A program made the translations under genes and the position numbers. Shown here in pieces: positions 15,372 to 25,373 of a stretch of 36,498 bases of DNA (position 1 is the stretch's first letter; the number at the start of each line of letters is the position of its first letter). The DNA is from Bradyrhizobium sp. GTDB taxonomy: Bacteria > Pseudomonadota > Alphaproteobacteria > Rhizobiales > Xanthobacteraceae. The notes under the pieces were generated by a model. It saw nothing but the letters and a program-made list of their open reading frames with translations, ran no database searches and had not been told where the DNA came from. Where the stretch lies: contig JAQGKC010000364.1 of NCBI GenBank assembly GCA_028290305.1, forward strand, positions 1 through 36,498, given 5' to 3'.

Positions 15372-15652
15372 GACAAGATGTTCCGACGATGATGAAGACC
15401 TCGCGCATCAAGCTTTTTTCGCTTCTGCTGCTTGGCAGTTTCGCCACGTTCGCGCTCGCGCCCACCGCCGTAGCGGATCAGGTGGCGCGGGAGCAGGACA
15501 TCGTCAATTTACGGCTCGGTCAGCGCATCAAGGTCGACGACGGAACCTGCCCCGCCGGGCAAGTCAAGGAAGTCTCCGGCACCAAGATGAGCTCAATGGG
15601 AATTGTTCGTACCCAAAAATGTATTCCGCGTTTGGGACCCAAGCAAAAATAG
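15368..15652 (+). CDS. DUF6719-type small secreted protein
   Basis: A 94-aa exported protein. The signal peptide is MMKTSRIKLFSLLLLGSFAT... to VADQ. The mature part VAREQDIVNLRLGQRIKVDD and the CPAGQVKEVSG and GIVRTQKCIPRLGPKQK segments follow the DUF6719 pattern, with two cysteines likely forming a disulfide. The start at 15368 overlaps the upstream stop (ATGA); the ATG pair at 15389 would give a cleaner signal peptide and is the alternative. Function unknown. A hairpin at 15670-15690 lies downstream. Confidence 0.75.
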   Translation: MRQDVPTMMKTSRIKLFSLLLLGSFATFALAPTAVADQVAREQDIVNLRLGQRIKVDDGTCPAGQVKEVSGTKMSSMGIVRTQKCIPRLGPKQK

Positions 15653-15669
15653 ATGCGGCCTGGACGCAG

Positions 15670-15690
15670 CCTCGTGTCCCTGACACGAGG
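15670..15690. terminator. Hairpin between convergent genes
   Basis: CCTCGTGTC-CCT-GACACGAGG forms a perfect 9-base-pair stem with a 3-base loop. It sits between the ends of the DUF6719-type gene and the minus-strand secreted protein. There is no U tract on either side, so efficient intrinsic termination is not assured. Confidence 0.45.
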
Positions 15691-15749
15691 GACCGCCGGC
15701 GAACATCGCTGCCAGCCGGAGCGTGAACCAAAAATTTCCGGGAATGAAC

Positions 15750-16115
15750 CTAATTCGCCGGCTCAAACATGCACTGCAGCGTCGGTCTTGCGATCCTGGT
15801 GAAGGTTGCGCCGATCTCGGAGCGTTTCGACGGCGGCACCCAATCGGTCTCGATGGTCGGCACCCCGGTCTCGCTGATGCCGCGCAGTAAAGCTTCGCGA
15901 AGATCGCTGTCTTCAACGGCAGCGGCGGCACGATCATGCAGACAGCCGCAAACGGATTCAGGGTGCGCCCAGCGTCCCAACATTTGAGGCGCACACAGCC
16001 GAACGAATTCCTCACGCAGATCGGAAAACTTCATCAGCGACCGGACCTGGGCCTGCGCCGCACTGCTGAGAACGAGCGAAGCGACAACCGCGACAGCACC
16101 GATACGAAAAAACAT
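15750..16115 (-). CDS. Secreted cysteine-containing hypothetical protein
   Basis: A 121-aa protein with a clear signal peptide (MFFRIGAVAVVASLVLSSAA, cleaved after AQA). The mature part is helical, with cysteines in FVRLCAPQMLG, ESVCGCLHDRAAA and TLQCMFEPAN, which suggests two disulfides. Likely periplasmic. Family not recognised. ATG at 16115 preceded by GGTAGGT. The genes 16144-16305 and 16597-16761 lie upstream on the same strand and also encode small exported products. Confidence 0.78.
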   Translation of the reverse strand: MFFRIGAVAVVASLVLSSAAQAQVRSLMKFSDLREEFVRLCAPQMLGRWAHPESVCGCLHDRAAAAVEDSDLREALLRGISETGVPTIETDWVPPSKRSEIGATFTRIARPTLQCMFEPAN

Positions 16116-16143
16116 GATGACCTACCGTCGGCTCAGACGCGCC

Positions 16144-16305
16144 TCAACGGGTGGCGACAACGACGGTCTGGGGGGCTGAACTGACGATGGGCGAGCCACT
16201 ATACGCGAAGGCACCGATGCCTGGCAGGCTCGTATCGGATGAACCGGCCAGCGAGGAAAAAGCCAGGACGAAAGCGAAGGCAAGAACGAAGCTGAGGGTC
16301 TGCAT
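16144..16305 (-). CDS. 53-aa secreted micropeptide, LPGIG family copy 1
   Basis: A 53-aa ORF starting MQTLSFVLAFAFVLAFSSLA, a signal peptide that fills the first 20 residues. The mature peptide is about 30 residues and holds LPGIGAFAYSGSPIVSSAP. GGAG lies eight bases before the ATG at 16305. It is paralogous to 16597-16761: both share SLAGS(S/A)D, LPGIG, an F-x-Y-x-GSP core and even the GGAGACAG leader. The open frame upstream to 16533 has no such support. No function known; possibly a membrane-associated or cell-envelope peptide. Confidence 0.7.
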   Translation of the reverse strand: MQTLSFVLAFAFVLAFSSLAGSSDTSLPGIGAFAYSGSPIVSSAPQTVVVATR

Positions 16306-16596
16306 TTGACTGTCTCCGGGTTTGGCTTCCGGCGCTGCCCGCCGTTTTTGTTGCCGGGCTGATAACCAACCGCTGTTTCCGGATGCCTGCGCCAAGGCGG
16401 AAAATGGTTTCGTTGCGCGCGAGAATTGTTTCATCGCGTCGGACAGACGAAACAATTGTCCAAAAAGATAAGTGATCTCAGTCAATTGCAGCCAGCGCAG
16501 CAATCCTGTCCCAAGCTCTCTCTGGACCGCCAATGGGGCTCAAAACCCAGGATTCGCGCCGCGAACCCCATCGTTCATTGAACGAATCGCAGTCGT

Positions 16597-16761
16597 TCAC
16601 CGGCCGATCTCAGCCATCATCTGAGTCCGCGTTGGGGTCAGAACAGGAGATCCGCAATAGCTGAAGGTGCCGATTCCCGGCAGGTCGCGATCGGCCGAGC
16701 CTGCCAGCGAAGGCCCGGTCAGCACCAAAATGAGGGCGATCATGTAGCTGAGGGCTCGCAT
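16597..16761 (-). CDS. 54-aa secreted micropeptide, LPGIG family copy 2
   Basis: Read by hand: MRALSYMIALILVLTGPSLA, then GSADRDLPGIGTFSYCGSPV and a short polar tail. It is the second copy of the family seen at 16144-16305. Differences are a cysteine in place of serine in FSYCGSP and a different C-terminus. GTGGAGACAG precedes the ATG as in copy 1. Tandem copies separated by 291 bases, and the conserved core in spite of divergence elsewhere, argue for real genes rather than chance ORFs. Confidence 0.68.
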   Translation of the reverse strand: MRALSYMIALILVLTGPSLAGSADRDLPGIGTFSYCGSPVLTPTRTQMMAEIGR

Positions 16762-17280
16762 CGGCTGTCTCCACTGACCATCTGGAAATGAGACACCTGC
16801 AAAGACCCGGTGGTTCGAAGCCCGGTGCGACTTTTTAACCTTTCTCTGGTGGAGAAGCCTTCTCAGCGTTCGACGACCGTGAACCCAAGCACCGGCGCGG
16901 CCGACTCACTCGGATTGCCACGCAACTTTTCTGAGCAGTTGCGCGTTGTGATGTACTTTCAGCAAAGGATAGCAGTCGTGGGCAATGGCAACATCGATGT
17001 TGGCAATCAAACCCCGACCCGCAAAGCCGGCCAGCCGAGTGTTGAGCGTGTGGCGAAGAGTGACGGCTCCTCCGAGCAGCGGATCGATAGACAAAATCCC
17101 CCGAAAACAGAGCGGCCCAAGATTTGTGGCGCGATGTCGCAGCAATGCGGTGACAGCGGCAACCAATCGGCCCCGCAAAAATTTGTGCGGCTGGTAGGCT
17201 GCCGAGACTCTAAAGCCCGGGTTGAACCATGGGTCCGCCCGAGCCCGGCAAAGCGGTAATTCAGCAATCCTTCTTTCAGA
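16762..17280. other. 519-base gap without supportable gene
   Basis: Open frames exist on both strands (for example 16810-17259 on plus and 17007-17318 on minus), but they use GTG or TTG starts, lack ribosome-binding sites and have no recognisable domains. I see no tRNA fold, strong hairpin or repeat. It may be decayed coding DNA. Confidence 0.5.
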
Positions 17281-17829
17281 TCACTGAATGAAGTCGCCGC
17301 ATTTCTGGATCGCGGCATCGCCAGCTCCCCACGGCATGATCGGCACCGAGGAGGTCGAATTCTTCGGCGAGCCTTCGATCAGCTTGTCGGAATAGACCAT
17401 ATAAACCAGCACGTTCCGCTTGGCATCGCAGCCGCGGACGATCTGCATCTTCTTGAAGAACAGCGAACGCCGTTGCTTAAACATATCGTCGCCCTGCTCC
17501 ATCTTGTCCTTGAAATGGATCGGGCCGATCTGGCGGCATGCCAAGGAAATATCCGAGACTTGCTCGGCAAGCCCCAGCCAGCCCTTGAAGCCGCCCTTCT
17601 CCGGCACCGTGAAATGGCAGGCCACGCCCTCGATCTCGGGGTCGTCGACGCCATAGGTCGCAAGCTGGTCGTTCGGGCTGACCCACTTGAACACGGTCGA
17701 GCGGCGGAAAATCAGGTCCGGCTCGTCGGCGGCGAAGGCCGGCGAACCCGGCCACAGCACTAGCGCAAGCACCAGCAGAGCCCAGCGCCTCCACCTCGTG
17801 TTATATTGGCTTATGGCTCGGGATGTCAT
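17281..17829 (-). CDS. creA: CreA family periplasmic protein
   Basis: A 182-aa exported protein of the CreA family. The signal peptide runs to FAADEPDLIF. Family signatures follow: VFKWVSPNDQLATYGVDDPE, GVACHFTVPEKGGFKGWLGL, ISLACRQIGPI, FKKMQIVRGCDAKRNVLVYM and the closing SVPIMPWG. Four cysteines are likely paired. CreA has no settled biochemical role. ATG at 17829 follows CGGAGAT and gives a normal signal peptide; the frame reaches a GTG at 17856. Single gene, oriented away from the L,D-transpeptidase gene. Confidence 0.93.
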   Translation of the reverse strand: MTSRAISQYNTRWRRWALLVLALVLWPGSPAFAADEPDLIFRRSTVFKWVSPNDQLATYGVDDPEIEGVACHFTVPEKGGFKGWLGLAEQVSDISLACRQIGPIHFKDKMEQGDDMFKQRRSLFFKKMQIVRGCDAKRNVLVYMVYSDKLIEGSPKNSTSSVPIMPWGAGDAAIQKCGDFIQ

Positions 17830-18037
17830 CGTGATCTCCGTTGGCGAGGCTTTCACTATGTAATGCGGGGAAGCTCCGCAGGAAGACTGCCCAGCGGCGG
17901 CACGGTCCGTCGTTTAACTGAATGTGAGGCTTTTTTGCTACGTTGAGGCCAAATCACGGGAACCAGAGGTCTTGCGCTGGTGAACGCGTATCTCGTCTGC
18001 AACACTAAATATCAATAGCTGGAATTGGAATTCGAAG

Positions 18038-19909
18038 GTGATACGCGTGAGCAGGTATGGAACTTCTCTTGAGAACGGAAGGCTGCGGCCTTTTGGGGGC
18101 AAAAACCAATCCCCTGGCAGTTCCTTGGGCCGTGCATTTTTTTCAAATTCATGTTGGCGAATTGCCGTTTTGACGGCGGCCGGCGCAATCTGCATCGCCT
18201 CCCGGGCGGAGGCCACCGTTTATTGGTCGGATTACGATCCCGGATTTTCGCAGCCCGGGCCGGCGATGCCGCAGCGAGGCCAGAAGGCTCGCCGTCATTC
18301 GGGAAAAAAAGTCGAAGCGCCGGTAAAGGAAGCGGCCAAACCGCAGGGACCGCTGGTCATTGCGATCTCGATCAATAAGCAAAACCTCAGGGTCTACGAC
18401 GCCAACGGATTCTTCGCGGAAACGCCGATTTCAACGGGCATGCGCGGTCATTCGACGCCGATGGGCGTTTTCAGCGTTATCCAAAAACAGAAACTGCACC
18501 ACTCCAACATCTATAGCGGCGCGCCGATGCCCTATATGCAGCGGATCACCTGGTCGGGGATCGCTATCCACGCCGGCGTGCTGCCCGGCTATCCGGCATC
18601 GCATGGCTGTATCCGCATGCCCATGGCCTTTGCCGTGAAGATGTATGGCTGGACCAAGATGGGCGCGCGCGTCGTCGTCACACCCGGCGAAATGACCCCG
18701 GCCAGTTTTTCGCACCCGCTGCTCGTCGCGCAGAGGGTCGTGCCGCAGCCGACTGCTGTTAACGAGTCGGAGGCGGATACGCCTCCAATAGCAAAAGCCG
18801 ACAAGGCCGCCGACGCTAATGCGACGATCAAACCCGCGATTGCAGAGGCAAGCCTTGAACTGAGATCGACCGTCGGCCACGACAGCGGCGTCAAGTCCGC
18901 GATGGACGAACCCTCGGCGCCCACGCCGTTGCGCGAACAGACCCATACCGCAGATGCCGGCGCTTTGCCGGCAACGAAAGCGGCGGTCACGATGTCCGAT
19001 GCGGCGCCATCCGCCGCACGCGGCCGTGACAGCGCGTCGCCGCGCGACGAGGTTCTCGCCCGAACCGACAATCCGGCGTCCGTCACCGAAGACGCCGTCA
19101 AGACCGGCGACGCACCGAGCATCGATGCGAAATCCGAAGCTGCAAAATTGGAGACTGAACCGGCCATCGCGGAACGTGCCGAAATCGCGTCATCCGGTGA
19201 CAAACCAGCCGAGGCGTCCGCGAGCGAAAGCATCAGGCCTGACCGGGCGAAAGTCGAAGCCAAGGCGGATGACGTCAAAACGGAGACGCCGAAAGCCAAC
19301 GCGGCTACATCGAGCGAAAAGCCTGACGTGAGCGTCAAAGTGGTCGCGGATGCCGTCGCAAGTATTCCCGATGTGAAAAAAGATCAGACCCGCTCGCCCG
19401 ACACGGAGAAGGCGGCTGCCTCGAAATCCGATCCGGCAGCGGCACCGGCGCCCAGGCGCAGCGGTCAGATCTCGGTGTTCGTCAGCCGCAAGGATTCAAA
19501 ACTCTATGTGCGGCAGAATTTCGCGCCGCTGTTCGACGTGCCGGTGACGATTGCGCCGAGTGACCGGCCGCTGGGAACGCATGTGTTTACGGCGCGAGTC
19601 GACAAGGACGACGCCAATGTCCTGCACTGGTCGGTGGTCTCGCTTCCCGTGCCGGCGAGAAACGCCGAGCGGCGCGACGACGACGAGCGCGCGTCGCAGC
19701 GGCGGAAGATGGCAGGCGCAGTCGAGATGAAACCGATGCCTGAGCAGGACAGCCCAACCGAAGCGTTGGATCGCCTCACCATTCCCACCGACGCCATGGC
19801 GCGAATTGCGGAGGCGCTTTCGACAGGCGCCTCGATCATCGTTTCCGATCAGGGCATCGCCGCGGGCGAAACCGGCGAAGGAACGGATTTTATCGTTTCG
19901 CTGCGTTAG
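18038..19909 (+). CDS. L,D-transpeptidase (YkuD) with long linker and second partial YkuD-like domain
   Basis: A 623-aa envelope enzyme that would make 3-3 peptidoglycan cross-links or attach proteins to it. N-terminal part carries an export signal (CWRIAVLTAAGAICIASRAEA, about residues 39-60). The YkuD domain spans about 105-215 with GIAIHAG (His178) and the catalytic ASHGCIR (His189, Cys191). A disordered linker of about 255 residues rich in Ala, Glu, Lys and Asp follows. From about residue 475, ISVFVSRKDSKLYVRQ... and DRPLGTHVF repeat the strand pattern of the first domain (compare IAISINKQNLRVYDANG... and STPMGVF) but lack the His/Cys site. The GTG at 18038 or 18047 is the start; no in-frame ATG is nearby. 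Confidence 0.9.
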   Translation: MIRVSRYGTSLENGRLRPFGGKNQSPGSSLGRAFFSNSCWRIAVLTAAGAICIASRAEATVYWSDYDPGFSQPGPAMPQRGQKARRHSGKKVEAPVKEAAKPQGPLVIAISINKQNLRVYDANGFFAETPISTGMRGHSTPMGVFSVIQKQKLHHSNIYSGAPMPYMQRITWSGIAIHAGVLPGYPASHGCIRMPMAFAVKMYGWTKMGARVVVTPGEMTPASFSHPLLVAQRVVPQPTAVNESEADTPPIAKADKAADANATIKPAIAEASLELRSTVGHDSGVKSAMDEPSAPTPLREQTHTADAGALPATKAAVTMSDAAPSAARGRDSASPRDEVLARTDNPASVTEDAVKTGDAPSIDAKSEAAKLETEPAIAERAEIASSGDKPAEASASESIRPDRAKVEAKADDVKTETPKANAATSSEKPDVSVKVVADAVASIPDVKKDQTRSPDTEKAAASKSDPAAAPAPRRSGQISVFVSRKDSKLYVRQNFAPLFDVPVTIAPSDRPLGTHVFTARVDKDDANVLHWSVVSLPVPARNAERRDDDERASQRRKMAGAVEMKPMPEQDSPTEALDRLTIPTDAMARIAEALSTGASIIVSDQGIAAGETGEGTDFIVSLR

Positions 19910-20008
19910 AGCGTTTTCCAGCGAAGTGGATACCGGTTCGCGTGAAGAAAACGCGTCGAAATAAAAACTAGAGCCTCCATTCCGATTCAATCGGAACGGA
20001 GGCTCTAG
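19908..20008. repeat. Intergenic repeat ending in a long hairpin
   Basis: AGAGCGTTTTCCAGCGAAGT, GATACCGGTTCGCGTGAAG and AAAACGCGTC are followed by CTAGAGCCTCC ... GGAGGCTCTAG, an 18-pair stem with one mismatch around ATTCAA (19968-20008). This arrangement is of a type I associate with Bradyrhizobium intergenic repeats. It lies right after the L,D-transpeptidase stop and probably marks the end of that transcript. Confidence 0.7.
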
Positions 20009-20135
20009 ACTGATCCAGGAGCCCTTGGACTTCGGGCCATCCATCGCCTTGCGGCCATAACGTCTTCTTGAGAAGCGGGCGCTTGCCCGTTGGGCTATCA
20101 TTGCGGCACTTGGATCGCACCGGCACGGGATAGTT

Positions 20136-20711
20136 ATGATCGACCGGAGGACAGTTATCACGGCGGCGCTGGGGGTGATCGCGAGTCCGGCCTCGACGCG
20201 GACGGTTCTGGCGCAAGCCGCCATCAGCCGAATCACCGCTTATGCTTTTTCGTTTCCCGCCCTGGCAGGAGGCGACATCAGGCTGGCCGATTATGCCGGC
20301 CGGCCGCTGCTGGTCGTCAATACGGCGTCGTTATGCGGTTACACGCCGCAATATGCCGGATTGCAGGAGTTGTGGACGCAGTTTCACGATCGCGGCTTGA
20401 TGATTATCGGCGTTCCCTCGAACGATTTCGGCGGACAGGAACCTGGCGGCGCGACCGAGATCGCAGAGACCGCACAGCATCAATATGGCGTTACCTTTCC
20501 GATCGCTGCAAAAGCCACAGTGAAAGGTCCCAATGCGCATCCATTCTACAAATGGGCGGCCGAGGCGCGGCCAAAGGACGTTCCACACTGGAACTTTCAC
20601 AAGTATCTGATCGGCCGCGACGGCTATATCGCCGAGGCGTTTCCCGAGACGGTCGAGCCGGCCGACACGCGAATCAAAACCGCCATTGCCCGGGCGCTTG
20701 CGGACTCCTGA
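20136..20711 (+). CDS. Glutathione peroxidase family protein with Tat-like signal
   Basis: A 191-aa thiol peroxidase of the GPx family. Catalytic residues are seen: Cys67 in NTASLCGYTPQYAGL, Gln101 in NDFGGQEPGG and Trp152-Asn153 in HWNFHKYLIG. The first 30 residues (MIDRRTVITAALGVIA...) form a signal peptide with twin arginines, suggesting folded export by Tat and action in the periplasm. The resolving reductant could be thioredoxin or glutathione. ATG at 20136; weak GGGATAG upstream. Single gene with a large leader region; no adjacent oxidative-stress regulator. Confidence 0.92.
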   Translation: MIDRRTVITAALGVIASPASTRTVLAQAAISRITAYAFSFPALAGGDIRLADYAGRPLLVVNTASLCGYTPQYAGLQELWTQFHDRGLMIIGVPSNDFGGQEPGGATEIAETAQHQYGVTFPIAAKATVKGPNAHPFYKWAAEARPKDVPHWNFHKYLIGRDGYIAEAFPETVEPADTRIKTAIARALADS

Positions 20712-20885
20712 CACGCTGGTCTTCGTTGGAATTAACCTGTTCGGCGGACAAATCGGCCACCGTTGACAAAAGCCGTTGCCGTGGCGGCGCAGGCCCAACT
20801 AGGCTATTATTATGGTCAGGGGCAGGAATGGCTCGGGCGAAGGCGAAAAAGCCACGCCGAGCACGGGATCAGCAAGGGGATTAAG

Positions 20886-21833
20886 ATGCGTATTGCGGCA
20901 GGTCTGATCTTTGCGACCGCGATTTCACTGTGCGCGTCGGGCGCAGCATGGTCGCAGACCCCGGCTCCCAAGAGCGCGGCAGCCGCGCAAGCGGCTCCGG
21001 CGGCAGCTCCAGCTCCAGCGGCGGCCCCAGCCCCCGCAAAAGCCGCCTGCGCAAATCCCGATGCGCTTGGGATCGCCCGCACCGTCGAGATCGACACCAC
21101 CGGCGGACCGGGATTCGGTTTCGAGCACTTCAAGCAACTCGATTTCCTGCGCGACCATGAAGTCGTGCTGACGTTCGACGACGGCCCGTGGCTGGTCAAT
21201 ACACCATCGGTGCTGAAGTCCCTGGCAGACGAATGCACGACCGGTATTTTCTTTTCGATCGGCAAGCACGCGACCTATTATCCGGAAATCCTGAAGCAGG
21301 TTCTCGCAGCCGGCCACACCATTGGATCGCACACCTGGTCACATGCGACGTTGACCAACAAGAAACTGACCGAAGATCAGCGCAAGGAAGAGATCGAAAA
21401 GGGCTTCAGCGCGGTGAAGTGGGCCTTGGGCGGCGTTTCGCCGGCGCCGTTCTTCCGCTTTCCGGCGCTGCAGCATCCGCCGGAAATGGTGACTTATCTC
21501 GGCACCAGAAATATCGCGATGTTCTCCTGCGACCTCGACTCCTTCGATTTCAAGGCGCGCAACGCCCAGCAGGTGATCGACGTCACGATGAAGAAGCTCG
21601 ACAAGCTCGGCAAAGGCATCATCCTGATGCACGACTTCCACAAGCACACCGCGGAAGCCCTGCCCGCTTTGCTGCGTAAGCTGAAGGCCGGCGGCTACAA
21701 GGTCGTTAAAATGATACCCAAGGCCCCCGTGCAAACACTTCCGCAATATGACGAAGAACTTCTGAAAGACGCCAAGTTGCCGACCGTCACTAACCGCCCG
21801 GTTTCCAGCGTCGTGCAGACGATTTCGGAATAG
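20886..21833 (+). CDS. Secreted polysaccharide deacetylase (NodB-type domain)
   Basis: A 315-aa exported carbohydrate esterase of family CE4. The signal peptide ends near AAWSQ. An Ala/Pro-rich linker (residues 27-55) leads to the NodB homology domain with the metal and catalytic motifs LTFDDGPW (Asp98-Asp99) and SHTWSHATL (His149, His153), then FFRFPALQHPPEM (motif 3) and IILMHDFHKHT (motif 5 His). It should remove acetyl groups from peptidoglycan or another polysaccharide in the periplasm. AAGGGG lies six bases before the ATG at 20886. The next gene starts two bases after its stop, so they form an operon. Confidence 0.92.
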   Translation: MRIAAGLIFATAISLCASGAAWSQTPAPKSAAAAQAAPAAAPAPAAAPAPAKAACANPDALGIARTVEIDTTGGPGFGFEHFKQLDFLRDHEVVLTFDDGPWLVNTPSVLKSLADECTTGIFFSIGKHATYYPEILKQVLAAGHTIGSHTWSHATLTNKKLTEDQRKEEIEKGFSAVKWALGGVSPAPFFRFPALQHPPEMVTYLGTRNIAMFSCDLDSFDFKARNAQQVIDVTMKKLDKLGKGIILMHDFHKHTAEALPALLRKLKAGGYKVVKMIPKAPVQTLPQYDEELLKDAKLPTVTNRPVSSVVQTISE

Positions 21834-21835
21834 AT

Positions 21836-22414
21836 TTGTCGCGCGCGACAACGTCCGTGCCGGCGCTGCGCATCGAAGGCTATGTCATCGTGTCGGCGGA
21901 CGGCATGCTGGCGAACGCCGATCGCGTGATGCCGGATGCATTGAAGTTCGAGGGCGACAAACGGTTTTTCACAGCCGCGCTCGATCGCGCCGCCCTCATT
22001 GTCCATGGCCGTCATTCCTTTGAAGACCAGCCGAACTCGCCACGGCGAGAGCGGATTGTCGTGACCCGAACGATTGGCGCGATCTCGCCAGATCCGTCCA
22101 ATCCCAAGGCGACCCTGTGGAATCCTGCGGGAGCTGCGTTCGAAGCGGCCTGCGAGCACGCCGGCGTGCGCTCCGGCACGGTCGCGATTATTGGCGGACC
22201 AGTTGTCTTCGGAATGTTTATGGACCGCTACGACACGTTCTGGCTCTCGCAGGCGCCGCACGTGCGGCTACCGGGCGGGGAACCATGCTTCCCCGGCGTG
22301 CCCGCGCAATCACCGCAGGATATTCTGACGGCGCATGGCCTAAGAGCCGGTGACGCCCAAATCCTCGACACCGCCAATGACGTCAGCGTCACGCCGTGGC
22401 GGCGTGTGAGCTAA
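21836..22414 (+). CDS. RibD C-terminal/dihydrofolate reductase-like protein
   Basis: A 192-aa protein with the RibD-C/dihydrofolate-reductase fold. Seen: IEGYVIVSADGMLANADRV (substrate side), ALIVHGRHSFEDQP, ERIVVTRTIG, and the NADPH-loop IIGGPVVFGMFMDRYDTFWL. A TTG at 21836 is the probable start, two bases after the deacetylase stop, with GGAATAGA just upstream. The gene overlaps the stop of the convergent DoxX gene by four bases. No folate or riboflavin genes are near. The true substrate is open; this fold also includes reductases of unknown function. Confidence 0.85.
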   Translation: MSRATTSVPALRIEGYVIVSADGMLANADRVMPDALKFEGDKRFFTAALDRAALIVHGRHSFEDQPNSPRRERIVVTRTIGAISPDPSNPKATLWNPAGAAFEAACEHAGVRSGTVAIIGGPVVFGMFMDRYDTFWLSQAPHVRLPGGEPCFPGVPAQSPQDILTAHGLRAGDAQILDTANDVSVTPWRRVS

Positions 22415-22863
22415 ACGTCGCCATACACGGGCTCCGCCGCTCGGGATGCCCGACCATATCCAGCAATCATGAACAGCGCGCCGATGATCGACAGATTTTT
22501 CAGGGCGTCCATCAGGGTCTTGGCATTTTCCGGCGGCGACTGATTCCAGAAATCGTGGAAATAGAAGGTTGTCGCACACACGAAGATGATCAAAAGAATC
22601 GCAAAGAATCGCGCCCCGAAATTGAGCGCAATCATCAATCCGCTGATGATCTCGAAGGCGCCAATGGCAATGGCAAGCATTTGCGGCGTCGGCATTCCCG
22701 TCATCGTTTCCAGCTGCGATGCATAGGGGGCAAGCAGAGCGGGGATGGTAACCTTGGCTGCGATAAAGTCTGCCGTGGCCTGAATGCCAAACAGCTTGGT
22801 TGCTCCCGAATAGAGAAACAGCACGGCGAACAAAATTCGCCCGAAGGTAATAAACGCTGGCAT
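22411..22863 (-). CDS. DoxX family membrane protein
   Basis: A 150-aa inner-membrane protein of the DoxX family. Four hydrophobic segments can be seen: TFGRILFAVLFLYSGATKLF, LAIAIGAFEIISGLMIALNF, RFFAILLIIFVCATTFYFHD and LKNLSIIGALFMIAGYG. The YSGATKL and FHDFW motifs are typical. DoxX proteins are linked to quinone-dependent or thiol redox chemistry in the membrane. ATG at 22863 follows GTGGGG; a GTG at 22875 is possible. Convergent with the reductase-like gene, stops overlapping. Confidence 0.9.
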   Translation of the reverse strand: MPAFITFGRILFAVLFLYSGATKLFGIQATADFIAAKVTIPALLAPYASQLETMTGMPTPQMLAIAIGAFEIISGLMIALNFGARFFAILLIIFVCATTFYFHDFWNQSPPENAKTLMDALKNLSIIGALFMIAGYGRASRAAEPVYGDV

Positions 22864-23002
22864 GGTCGGCCCCACTAATGCTGCAAATGCGATATCGCTC
22901 CACGGCGGAGCGATTATGGGCGTTCCGCTTCAGGTTTTCAAACAGTCAAATCGATTCGCGCGCAGCGCCGGTCACAGCCGGACTCGATCGATTTTCCTGG
23001 AC

Positions 23003-25312
<2,310 letters not shown>

Positions 25313-25373
25313 GCATTCCCCCCGCGGCTTCCGCGGCCCCGAATTCAGGCTTCGGCGACTGGTTCATGAGAGA

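Noticed and set aside
16810..17259. 149-aa plus-strand open frame
   Set aside because: GTG start without ribosome-binding site and composition unlike a folded protein.
22411..22414. Four-base overlap of convergent stop codons
   Set aside because: Common in compact genomes; not remarkable by itself.
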